Positions 1 to 6,639 of a stretch of 16,398 bases of DNA are shown piece by piece; within the stretch, counting starts at the first letter, position 1, and every line of letters begins with the position of its first letter. Source of the stretch: JABMRP01 sp964444795 (GTDB lineage: Bacteria > Planctomycetota > Planctomycetia > Pirellulales > Thermoguttaceae); the NCBI GenBank assembly GCA_964444795.1, contig CAYUIQ010000203.1:1-16398 (forward strand). The letters are read 5' to 3'. The translations under genes and the position numbers were made by a program. Below the pieces are notes generated by a model. It was not told where the DNA came from. It searched no databases and saw nothing but the letters and a program-made list of their open reading frames with translations.

Positions 1-139
1 GGGCGTGAGAAGGGTTGGTTTTCGTACTTACTCTCTAGCTTTCAATCATCGCCCCGCCGGGACAAGCCCGACGGTGGCGCGAAGTCGCGAACTTCACTCG
101 GCTGAGGTGTCACTCTTACCGTCATTAAAGGACCTCAAC

Positions 140-1945
140 ATGAGACCAACCATCCTGACTGCCACAATCGGGGCCGCGATACTCTTTGGGACGGCTCGCG
201 CCAGCGGGCAAGGGCGGGAGATGTGGCCCGATCCGGTGGGTAATCATGTGGTGCCGTATCAGACGAGCGGGCTGTCGCTGGGACCGGTGCTGGGGATGCC
301 GGCGGCCGAGTCGATGAGGGTTTGGGTTCGGACCGTCAGGCCGGCCGAGTTTCGGGTCGTGGTGAGCTCGACGCTGCCGCTGTCGGAAAGCAGCCCGGGC
401 GTTGACGGGGTGACCACCGCCGAGAAGGATAATACCGGGTTGGTGGATCTGGTCGGCTTGGAGCCGAATACGACGTATTACTATGGGCTCGTCTTGCGCG
501 GCCGGCTGACCGATATCAGGGTGGATTTCGACGAACCCTGGCCGTCGTTTCGCACCTTGCCGGATGAGAACAGCTATCGGGACCCAGAGAATAACCCCAA
601 GGGGCTGTTCAACGTCGAGTTTTCGATCGGCTGCGGCGGGTGTCAGGACCCGATTAAGAGCGGGGGGCAGTACGGAAGCCCGGCGTCGTTTCACAATCTG
701 TTGGCAAAGCATCGCGGCGAGCTGATGTTCCACTTCAACAACGGCGACTTCATCTACGAGGAACTCCGCGACGGGAAACTCGGCGGCTACCGGAACAATT
801 ACAAGCTCTATCTTTCCCGCGGCCGATCGATGGCCACCATGTTTCGCTACGTACCGGCTCTCTTCACCTTCGACGACCACGAGATGGACCGCGAAACGGG
901 CGGGTTCTGCGAGGCCGGGCTGAAGAAGGGGCCATGGTTGGGTCGCGACCTGCCGTTGAAAGCATGGGATGAATATGCCGGCTGGGCAAACTACCAATCG
1001 CCCTATCGGGCGCCGCTACGGTTCGGCTCCGCCACGGTCGAACAAGGGAGCGACGTGCTGGTCGATCCCAGGGCCGACTTCTCCTCGCTCGACTTCGCCC
1101 GAGTGAGCAGCATCCACGTGCATCCGCCGGCCGGGAATGCTGGTGTGTATGCTCCGGTCGAGGTCCTCGACAAGACGCGGCTTCGCGTCCGCCCGGCCTT
1201 CGAGCGGAGCGAGGAGTGCGCGTACAGCATCGGCACGCACCATTTCTACGATTGGAAGCTGGGTAACTGCCACTTCTTCGCGCTGGACTGCCGCAGCGAG
1301 CGGACCCGCTACGAGCTTGCCCGGCAGCGCGACCCCAAGCAGGTCATGCTCGGCCGAGCCCAACACGAGTGGCTGATCAACGGTGTGCGGAACACCGACG
1401 CCACGTTCATCTTCATCATATCGAGCGTGCCTTGGGTGATCCCGCACACGGGCTACCACGTCCGCAAATCGCTCGACCCGAAAGGCGACTCGTTCGTGAT
1501 GTTTCTGAAGGAACGGGAGATGCTCCTGGAGGTGCTCGACGAGCTGGACAAGCCGGTGATCATTCTCAGCGGCGACGTCCACAACTCGTTCGCCGTCGAG
1601 GTGACGGACAACGTCTGGGAGTTTCTCTGCGGCCCGATGAACTCGGCGGCCCATCCGATCGGTACGGCGGGCAAGACCAAGTTTGGCGGCTGGTACGATT
1701 CGGCCGGTCGCCGGGTGAAGATCAAGTGGGTGGCCGGCTTCCCCGACAACGTTCACTACACGCGGCTGCACAATACGTATTACACGGTCGTCCAGGTGAA
1801 CAACGTTTTCAAGTCGGGCCGGCCCGAGGGCGTTGGGTACCAGTGGGTCGCGTACGATTCGCCGCAAGTGGTGGTCCGCTTCCACGACGGGTATACGGGA
1901 AAGCTGTTGTACGCGGAGGGGATTTCGCTGGTCGACGTAAAGTAG
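140..1945 (+). CDS. Exported PhoD-like alkaline phosphatase/phosphodiesterase
   Basis: A 601-aa protein of the PhoD metallophosphatase family, which hydrolyses phosphate mono- or diesters outside the cytoplasm. The ATG at 140 is chosen because a Sec-type signal peptide begins there (residues 1-24, hydrophobic TILTATIGAAILFG, then A-R-A-S) and AAAGGA lies just upstream. The frame stays open to position 5, but that stretch does not look coding. A fibronectin-like PhoD N-terminal domain spans about residues 30-125, including the GLEPNTTYYYGL strand. The metallophosphatase core shows SIGCGGCQD (162-170), GDFIYEE (202-208), DDHEMD (245-250), LDCR (382-385) and SGDVHNS (477-483). These are the usual metal-binding Asp, Asn and His positions. 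A beta-rich insertion (about 305-370) separates the DDHE and LDCR motifs. No twin-arginine motif is seen, unlike Bacillus PhoD. The family call is firm; the substrate is unknown. Confidence 0.9.
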   Translation: MRPTILTATIGAAILFGTARASGQGREMWPDPVGNHVVPYQTSGLSLGPVLGMPAAESMRVWVRTVRPAEFRVVVSSTLPLSESSPGVDGVTTAEKDNTGLVDLVGLEPNTTYYYGLVLRGRLTDIRVDFDEPWPSFRTLPDENSYRDPENNPKGLFNVEFSIGCGGCQDPIKSGGQYGSPASFHNLLAKHRGELMFHFNNGDFIYEELRDGKLGGYRNNYKLYLSRGRSMATMFRYVPALFTFDDHEMDRETGGFCEAGLKKGPWLGRDLPLKAWDEYAGWANYQSPYRAPLRFGSATVEQGSDVLVDPRADFSSLDFARVSSIHVHPPAGNAGVYAPVEVLDKTRLRVRPAFERSEECAYSIGTHHFYDWKLGNCHFFALDCRSERTRYELARQRDPKQVMLGRAQHEWLINGVRNTDATFIFIISSVPWVIPHTGYHVRKSLDPKGDSFVMFLKEREMLLEVLDELDKPVIILSGDVHNSFAVEVTDNVWEFLCGPMNSAAHPIGTAGKTKFGGWYDSAGRRVKIKWVAGFPDNVHYTRLHNTYYTVVQVNNVFKSGRPEGVGYQWVAYDSPQVVVRFHDGYTGKLLYAEGISLVDVK

Positions 1946-1980
1946 CCTCGTGCTGGCACCCCATAACAAGCTGATTGATG

Positions 1981-2089
1981 GGTGGGGTGGCTGGGGTCGA
2001 GATGCGAGGAACGAGCAGCGAGCCCCCAGTCGGAGAATCACTGGGGGCTCGGCGTTCGTTCCTCACGCCTCGACCCCAGGCACCCAACC
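1981..2089. repeat. 109-bp imperfect palindrome (intergenic repeat, possible terminator)
   Basis: The two 50-nt arms (1981-2030 and 2040-2089) are reverse complements at 42 of 50 positions, around a 9-nt loop. The innermost 12 bp (2019-2030 with 2040-2051, CGAGCCCCCAGT) are perfect. As RNA this would be a very long hairpin. It lies 35 nt after the phosphatase stop and upstream of the next gene's promoter candidate, so it could end transcription of the phosphatase gene, although no T-run follows. Only one copy is present in this window. It occupies much of the 275-bp gap at 1946-2220. Confidence 0.85.
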
Positions 2090-2141
2090 GACAAACTCAC
2101 AGGTCACGAGGCACTTTCGCTCCTCGTCCGTGCGGCTATGA

Positions 2142-2171
2142 TTGACACGCCCCGGGTGTGCCGGATACGGT
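2142..2171 (+). promoter_or_regulatory. Candidate sigma-70 promoter for the DUF1080 gene
   Basis: A perfect -35 hexamer TTGACA (2142-2147) is followed after 18 nt by TACGGT (2166-2171), which keeps the conserved T, A and final T of a -10 box. The implied leader is about 45 nt. GGGA at 2211-2214 sits 6 nt before the ATG and serves as the ribosome binding site. This is inferred from sequence only. Confidence 0.4.
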
Positions 2172-2220
2172 GTAGGCTAGTCGATAACACCACGGCAACT
2201 CTCGGCGAAAGGGAAATCCC

Positions 2221-2958
2221 ATGGCACGTCTTGTCTGCATCACCACAATGCTGCTATCGCTCGCCGGTCCGCTGGCCGCCGAGGACGTCGGGGCGGCGGC
2301 CGACGCGGCGGGGTTGACCGAGAAGGAGATCGCCGACGGGTTCCGGGCGATCTTCGATGGGAAGACACTCGACGGCTGGGTGGGCGTGGCCGGAAGCACC
2401 GATAGCTATTACGTCGAGGACGGGCTCTTAATCTGCAAGGAACAAGGCCGCGATCACGTCTTTACGGAGAAGGAATACTCCGATTTCGTCCTCCGTCTGG
2501 AAATCAAGATTCCGCCGGGTGGAAACAACGGCATCGGCATCCGCACCGATATCAGCCGCGAGCCGCATCTGTACGGCATGGAAATCCAGGTGCTCGATAA
2601 TTCGGCGCCCAAGCACCAAAACCTCAAACCGTATCAATATCACGGCTCGATCTACGGCGTGGTGCCGGCCAAGCGGGGATACTTGAAACCGCCCGGCCAG
2701 TGGAACCGCGAGGAGATCGTCTGTAACGGCCGCCGCGTGAAGGTGACGCTCAACGGCACGGTCATCGTCGACGCCGATCTGGACAAGATCGGCCCCAAGA
2801 CCATGGACGGCAAGGACCATCCGGGCTTGAAGTATAGGAAGGGTCGCATCGGCCTGCACGCCCACGGCTACGGCGAGGAAGTCTTTTTCCGCAACATCCG
2901 CGTCAGCACGAAGAAAGGGGCGGAGATCTTTCTTGACACGAAGCCAACGCCGCGATAA
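2221..2958 (+). CDS. Secreted DUF1080 (3-keto-disaccharide hydrolase-like) protein
   Basis: A 245-aa exported protein with one DUF1080 domain (Pfam PF06439), a concanavalin-like jelly roll. This family is greatly expanded in planctomycetes, and some members hydrolyse 3-keto-glycosides. The signal peptide is residues 1-20 (hydrophobic CITTMLLSLAGPLAA, cleavage before EDVG). Family hallmarks are FDGKTLDGW (45-53), the G-G-N-N-G-I-G-I-R strand (100-108), MEIQVLD (120-126, with the conserved acidic pair E121 and D126) and HGSIYG (141-146). The terminal V-F-F-R-N-I strand is near residues 221-226. The length is normal for a single-domain member. It has its own promoter candidate and RBS. The flippase gene starts 30 bp downstream, so the two may share a transcript. 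The exact substrate cannot be read from the sequence. Confidence 0.88.
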   Translation: MARLVCITTMLLSLAGPLAAEDVGAAADAAGLTEKEIADGFRAIFDGKTLDGWVGVAGSTDSYYVEDGLLICKEQGRDHVFTEKEYSDFVLRLEIKIPPGGNNGIGIRTDISREPHLYGMEIQVLDNSAPKHQNLKPYQYHGSIYGVVPAKRGYLKPPGQWNREEIVCNGRRVKVTLNGTVIVDADLDKIGPKTMDGKDHPGLKYRKGRIGLHAHGYGEEVFFRNIRVSTKKGAEIFLDTKPTPR

Positions 2959-2988
2959 GACTCCCGTCCTCTCTTCTGTCGCAAGATC

Positions 2989-4476
2989 ATGGCTGAATCA
3001 CCGGCCGATATCCTCAAGCAATCGATTCGCCGAGGCTCCCGATGGGTGCTGGCCGCGCAGATTGCCTCGCAGGTCGTGTCGCTGGGAACGCTGGCCGTTC
3101 TCTTTCGGATGTTGGGACCCGAACCGTACGGGCTGCTGGGGATGGTCGTTCCCGTGCTGCTGCTGGCGCGGATCTTCATCGCCCGGGGGCTCGACGTGTC
3201 CACGATCCAACGCCCCGGGCTGACCGACGCGGAGGTTTCGTCACTTTTCTGGATCAATCAACTCCAGGGGCTTGTCGCGGCGGTGCTGATCGCGGCGGCG
3301 GCGCCGTTGTTGGTTTGGATTTATGGTAAGGCCGATCCGGTCGACGTGTACTGGGTGACCTTCGCCTTGGCCGGCGTGCCGGTCGTCATTGCTCTGGGAA
3401 TTCAACATCAGGCACTGTTGGAGCGGCGGATGCGCGTGGGAGCGGTGGCGGTCATCCGCTTGGCCGCGCAGGTGGCCGGTGCCGTGACGGCGATCTCCGT
3501 GGCACGAGCCGGTGGTACCATCGGCGCCCTGGTTGCCCAACAATACGCCGAGTGGGCCGCGCTGGCCGTGTTGGTTTGGTGCGTGGGAGCGTGGCGTCCC
3601 CGGGCTCCTTGGGCCGGCGCGCCGGTTGGCTCCTTGGTGCGCTTCGGCCGGCATTACGCGCTAAGTAGCCTGATGTTCCACCTGACGACCAACGTCGACA
3701 AGATCCTCGTCGGCGCCATGCTCGGTCCCCGGGCGTTGGGTTTGTACAGCCAGGCCTTCAACTTGATGATGAAGCCGGTCCACGTGGTCGTGGCCCCGAT
3801 CACCGCCGTCATGCTTCCCGCCCTGAGCCGGACCGCCGGCGACCCGAGTCGCTACGCCGAGTTGGTTTTGGGCTTCTTCCGCCTCATCGGTCTGGTCATG
3901 CTCCCGGCCACCGTGGGTCTGATCCTCGTCGGCCGCGAGGCGATGCGTGTGTTGGGCGGGCCCCAATGGAACGAGGCCGGACCGCTACTGGCGATCCTGG
4001 CTGTTGCCCTGTTGACGCAAGGATTCTTCAACGCCCTGGGCAGTGTCCTCACATCCGTCGGACGTACCGACCGCCTGTTTGCCGCATCGGTCGTCGTGGC
4101 AATCGTCTTCTGTGCGGCGTTTGCCCTGGGCGTCTATTTCGATTTTCATCGACAGGCCGACCCGCTTCCTATCGGTGTCGCCTGGAGTTACTCGCTGGCG
4201 ATGGTGCTGGTGGTGTTTCCACCGTATCTCTGGTTTTGCCTGCGAACGGCGGGCTTGCCGTGGAGGGGTTGGTTGATGCAATTTCGCGTCGCCCTGCCCG
4301 CCGCGCTGACGATGGGCCTGGCTGTAGGCGCCTTGAAATATGCAGTCGGCCGATGGTTCCACTGGAGCGACCCGGTGCTCCTGACCTGCGAGTGTCTCTG
4401 CGGTGCCCTGGTGTACGTCTTGCTAGCCCGGCGTGAGATCGGCCGCTTCGTGGTGCAGCTTCGCTCCGAGGGATAG
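2989..4476 (+). CDS. Wzx/MOP-family polysaccharide flippase (WzxC-like)
   Basis: A 495-aa, very hydrophobic protein with about 12-14 predicted membrane helices across its whole length. It matches the MOP-superfamily flippases that move lipid-linked oligosaccharides across the inner membrane for capsule, exopolysaccharide or O-antigen assembly. The N-terminal pattern S-R-W-V-L-A-A-Q then R-M-L-G-P-E-P-Y-G-L-L-G (about residues 17-50) is typical. So is the central VDKILVGAMLGPRALGLYSQ stretch starting at residue 236. The ATG at 2989 is the first plausible start, but no convincing Shine-Dalgarno precedes it. Translation may therefore depend on coupling or transcription with the DUF1080 gene 30 bp upstream. 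No glycosyltransferases or polymerase are nearby, so the exported glycan is unknown. The length fits the family. Confidence 0.88.
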   Translation: MAESPADILKQSIRRGSRWVLAAQIASQVVSLGTLAVLFRMLGPEPYGLLGMVVPVLLLARIFIARGLDVSTIQRPGLTDAEVSSLFWINQLQGLVAAVLIAAAAPLLVWIYGKADPVDVYWVTFALAGVPVVIALGIQHQALLERRMRVGAVAVIRLAAQVAGAVTAISVARAGGTIGALVAQQYAEWAALAVLVWCVGAWRPRAPWAGAPVGSLVRFGRHYALSSLMFHLTTNVDKILVGAMLGPRALGLYSQAFNLMMKPVHVVVAPITAVMLPALSRTAGDPSRYAELVLGFFRLIGLVMLPATVGLILVGREAMRVLGGPQWNEAGPLLAILAVALLTQGFFNALGSVLTSVGRTDRLFAASVVVAIVFCAAFALGVYFDFHRQADPLPIGVAWSYSLAMVLVVFPPYLWFCLRTAGLPWRGWLMQFRVALPAALTMGLAVGALKYAVGRWFHWSDPVLLTCECLCGALVYVLLARREIGRFVVQLRSEG

Positions 4477-4479
4477 CTC

Positions 4480-4561
4480 GTAGGGTGCGTCGCGACGCAC
4501 CACGAGTCGCGTTCGGCTTGGGTATTAGGGTAAACGCATGGTGCGTCAAGACGCACCCTAC
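4480..4561. repeat. 82-bp inverted-repeat element with self-palindromic arms
   Basis: The left arm (4480-4502, beginning GTAGGGTGCGTCGCGACGCA) and right arm (4539-4561, beginning TGGTGCGTCAAGACGCACCC) are 23 nt each and are reverse complements at 21 of 23 positions. Each arm is itself a hairpin (GGTGCGTC-NN-GACGCACC). The 36-nt centre contains an in-frame stop for the downstream reading frame. The element begins 3 nt after the flippase stop and ends where CYTH homology begins. It resembles the miniature palindromic repeats scattered through planctomycete intergenic DNA. No terminal target duplication was recognised. Confidence 0.85.
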
Positions 4562-4774
4562 AACTTTCTGGTCGACAACGTGCGGATTCACCTGGACGAC
4601 GTGGAGTCGCTGGGCGCGTTCCTGGAATTCGAGGCCGTGCTCGGCGAGGATGTCGACGACGCGCGAGGTCATGCGCAAGTCGCGTCCCTGGCCGAGCGTT
4701 TCGGTATCCGCCGGGGAGATCTCGTAGCCGATTCGTACGGCGACCTGATCGCTGATGACCCCGAAAACGGGTAG
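4538..4774 (+). pseudogene. 5'-truncated CYTH-domain (class IV adenylate cyclase-like) remnant
   Basis: The 78-codon frame reads like the C-terminal third of a CYTH/CyaB-type protein. V-R-I-H-L-D-D-V-E-S-L-G-A-F-L-E-F-E resembles the conserved strand of class IV cyclases and thiamine-triphosphatase-like enzymes, and the tail F-G-I-R-R-G-D-L-V-A-D-S-Y-G-D-L-I is also typical. Family members are usually about 170-200 aa and start with an E-x-E-x-K motif. That half is missing here, and the preceding DNA is an inverted-repeat element followed directly upstream by the flippase. The only ATG (4538) lies inside the element's right arm, so the first eight codons or so are repeat-derived. A stop at 4526-4528 closes the frame, and no RBS is visible. 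It is very likely a non-functional relic; a short expressed protein is a less likely alternative. Confidence 0.65.
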
Positions 4775-4925
4775 TCTCAGAATGCGGCTCGATCGATCGG
4801 GGGGCAATGCGTAGCTCTCCCTGTGCTCGCCGTGTCCCCCTCCAGAGTACACGATTATGGGCTTGGAGGCCTTGTCGTATCACTTTGATAGTTCACAGGT
4901 TATGTCGTCATCGTCAGACAGCCAA

Positions 4926-4954
4926 TTGCCCGGGGGGCCGCGGACTGATAGACT
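4926..4954 (+). promoter_or_regulatory. Candidate promoter for citrate synthase
   Basis: TTGCCC (4926-4931), a 17-nt spacer and TAGACT (4949-4954) match four of six positions in each sigma-70 hexamer with ideal spacing. The implied leader is about 70 nt and contains a perfect 10-bp palindrome GGATATATCC at 4963-4972. The remaining DNA between the CYTH remnant and this point (4775-4925) shows nothing I can name. Confidence 0.35.
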
Positions 4955-5030
4955 GGACTGCCGGATATATCCAAGACGAACTGATGTTCCCTGGGTGTTG
5001 GACCGGGTAACCCAAGACAAGAGGAATCCC

Positions 5031-6317
5031 ATGAGCGACAAGGCTATTCTGCAGATCGGCAACGACCAGTACGAGTTGCCTGTCCACGTTGGCAGCGAGG
5101 GCGAACGGGCCATCGAAATCACGAAATTGCGGGCCGAGAGCAAGCACATCACGCTCGACGAAGGCTTCGGCAACACGGCCCCCACAACCAGTTCAATTAC
5201 TTACGTCGACGGCGAGAAAGGTATCCTCCGCTATCGGGGATACCGGGTCGAGGAGATCGCCGAACGTTGCGATTTCACCGAGACGGCCTACTTGCTGATC
5301 CACGGCCATCTGCCCAGTGCCGACGAACTGGAGGAGTTCCGTGCCAACGTGCGGGGCCACACCCTGCTGCACGAGGGGATGAAGTCGATCTTCGCCGGTT
5401 TCCCGCCGGACGCCCATCCGATGGCCATTCTCAGTTCGGTGGTCGGCGCCTTGGCCATCTACTGCAAGGACTCGCTGGGAAATCTCGATCCGGCGCAACG
5501 ATCGCTGGACATCTATCGTCTGCTGGCCAAGATGCCCACCATTGCCGCCTTCGGTTACAAACAGTCGGTGGGCCAGCCGTTTATCTATCCGAAAAACGAA
5601 CTGACCTACTGCCAGAACTTTCTGCGGATGATGTTTGCCGTTCCCAGCGAACGGTACGCCATCGATCCCGATTTCGTCGACGCCTTGAACCTATTGCTCA
5701 TTCTCCATGCCGATCACGGCCAGAACTGCAGTACGTCGACGGTTCGCATGGTGGGGTCCAGCAACGTGAACCTCTTCTCGGCCGTTTCGGCGGGCATCTG
5801 CGCGCTGTGGGGAGCGTTGCACGGCGGGGCCAACGAAGCGTGCATCGAAATGCTCGAAGGCATCCAGGCCGATGGTGGCAACTTGGGGAAATATGTCGAC
5901 CGGGCTCGCGATCCCGACGATTCCTTCCGCCTCATGGGCTTCGGCCACCGCGTCTACAAGAACTACGATCCCCGGGCGAAAGTCATCAAGGCCGTCTGCG
6001 ACCGGCTCCTCGCCAAGCAGGAGAAACCCGACCCGATCTTCCAGCTTGCTCAAGAGCTGGAGGAAGTCGCCCTGTCGGATCCGTATTTCAAGGACCGAAA
6101 GCTTTACCCCAACGTCGATTTCTACTCGGGCATCATCTACCGGATCATGGGCATCCCCAAGCAGATGTTCACGGTGCTGTTTGCCTTGGGACGTCTGCCC
6201 GGTTGGATCGCCCATTGGAGCGAAATGCACGGCTCCGGCACCACCCGCATCTCCCGCCCTCGCCAGCTCTACACCGGCGAGCAGGAACGCGATTTCATTC
6301 CGCTGATTAAGCGGTAG
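5031..6317 (+). CDS. gltA: Citrate synthase (type II)
   Basis: A 428-aa cytoplasmic enzyme that condenses acetyl-CoA with oxaloacetate to citrate, the entry step of the TCA cycle. The ATG at 5031 is chosen because AGAGGAA lies 5-11 nt upstream and because homology starts with M-S-D-K-A-I-L. The open frame extends back to 4857 but is not family-like. Catalytic residues are all present: H264 in ALHGGANEA, H306 in GFGHRVYK and D363 in PNVDFYSG. H264 has the same number as in the E. coli enzyme. Other hallmarks are G-F-G-N-T-A-P-T-T-S-S-I-T-Y near residues 44-57, RYRGY, and the C-terminal G-W-I-A-H-W-S-E then RISRPRQLYTG. Length and motifs fit the hexameric, NADH-sensitive type II class. No other TCA gene is adjacent. 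Confidence is very high. Confidence 0.97.
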   Translation: MSDKAILQIGNDQYELPVHVGSEGERAIEITKLRAESKHITLDEGFGNTAPTTSSITYVDGEKGILRYRGYRVEEIAERCDFTETAYLLIHGHLPSADELEEFRANVRGHTLLHEGMKSIFAGFPPDAHPMAILSSVVGALAIYCKDSLGNLDPAQRSLDIYRLLAKMPTIAAFGYKQSVGQPFIYPKNELTYCQNFLRMMFAVPSERYAIDPDFVDALNLLLILHADHGQNCSTSTVRMVGSSNVNLFSAVSAGICALWGALHGGANEACIEMLEGIQADGGNLGKYVDRARDPDDSFRLMGFGHRVYKNYDPRAKVIKAVCDRLLAKQEKPDPIFQLAQELEEVALSDPYFKDRKLYPNVDFYSGIIYRIMGIPKQMFTVLFALGRLPGWIAHWSEMHGSGTTRISRPRQLYTGEQERDFIPLIKR

Positions 6318-6385
6318 GGGATATTCCGAAGCGGAAAGAAGCGCGCCCGTGCAATACAGAATTTCATGGGGCGGAAGAAGGAAAC

Positions 6386-6432
6386 GACCGTGCGCTGAAA
6401 CGCCCGGGCACAAGTGCTCGGGCTAAACGGTC
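6386..6432. repeat. Hairpin repeat downstream of citrate synthase (copy 1)
   Basis: An inner hairpin pairs GCCCGGGCA (6402-6410) with TGCTCGGGC (6415-6423) across a CAAG loop, with one G-U pair. An outer stem pairs GACCGT (6386-6391) with ACGGTC (6427-6432). The block from 6404 to 6432 recurs almost unchanged at 15815-15843. No T-run follows, so it is not a classic intrinsic terminator, but it could protect or end the gltA transcript. Confidence 0.75.
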
Positions 6433-6639
6433 AAGCGTTGCTCCCAACGTCCTTCAAACTCGGAATGAAACCACTTCTCCCCTTCCCTGCATTACCCATC
6501 TTCCGCAGTTTCTCTAATTGAAATCTTGCGGAAACTTCAACTAGGGTGATCGGCATGGTTCGGCCGATGAGATTCATAGCCCGGGGTAGTTCTTGCGCCG
6601 GGGTATGTCCGCACACTAGCGAGCTTGTCGGGGATCAAC
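6433..6639. other. Intergenic leader upstream of the WD40 gene
   Basis: The 321-bp gap 6318-6639 contains no convincing gene. Beyond the hairpin repeat it holds an inverted repeat TTCCGCA (6501-6507) with TGCGGAA (6527-6533). This overlaps a weak promoter-like pair, TTGAAA (6518-6523) and TAGGGT (6542-6547), spaced 18 nt. A short stem ATCGGC/GCCGAT follows around 6549-6568. The arrangement could be an operator over a promoter, but the -10 match is poor. Confidence 0.25.

Noticed and set aside
5..139. In-frame extension of the PhoD-like gene up to position 5
   Set aside because: The signal peptide and a good Shine-Dalgarno point to the ATG at 140. The upstream residues have no family resemblance. 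I see only a small inverted repeat (GAAGT/ACTTC at 81-95) there.
125..997. Long minus-strand open frame opposite the phosphatase
   Set aside because: It is antisense to a gene with clear motifs, it has an Arg/His/Pro-rich composition typical of GC-rich shadow frames, and it has no domain or RBS. The same applies to the long minus-strand frames opposite the flippase, repeat protein and GH-like genes.
4480..4561. Integrase attachment site or complete insertion sequence
   Set aside because: There is no transposase or integrase, no tRNA gene end and no clear target duplication. The structure fits a miniature palindromic repeat better.
4857..5030. N-terminal extension of citrate synthase by 58 residues
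   Set aside because: AGAGGAA sits just before the ATG at 5031, catalytic residue numbering matches the E. coli enzyme from that start, and a promoter candidate lies inside the extension.
5267..6310. Long plus-strand frame overlapping citrate synthase in another frame
   Set aside because: It is an out-of-frame shadow of gltA, and the catalytic motifs are all in the 5031 frame.
6501..6547. Confident operator/promoter for the WD40 gene
   Set aside because: The 7-bp inverted repeat and TTGAAA/TAGGGT pair are suggestive, but the -10 match is weak and short inverted repeats are frequent. It is kept only as a low-confidence note in the intergenic entry.
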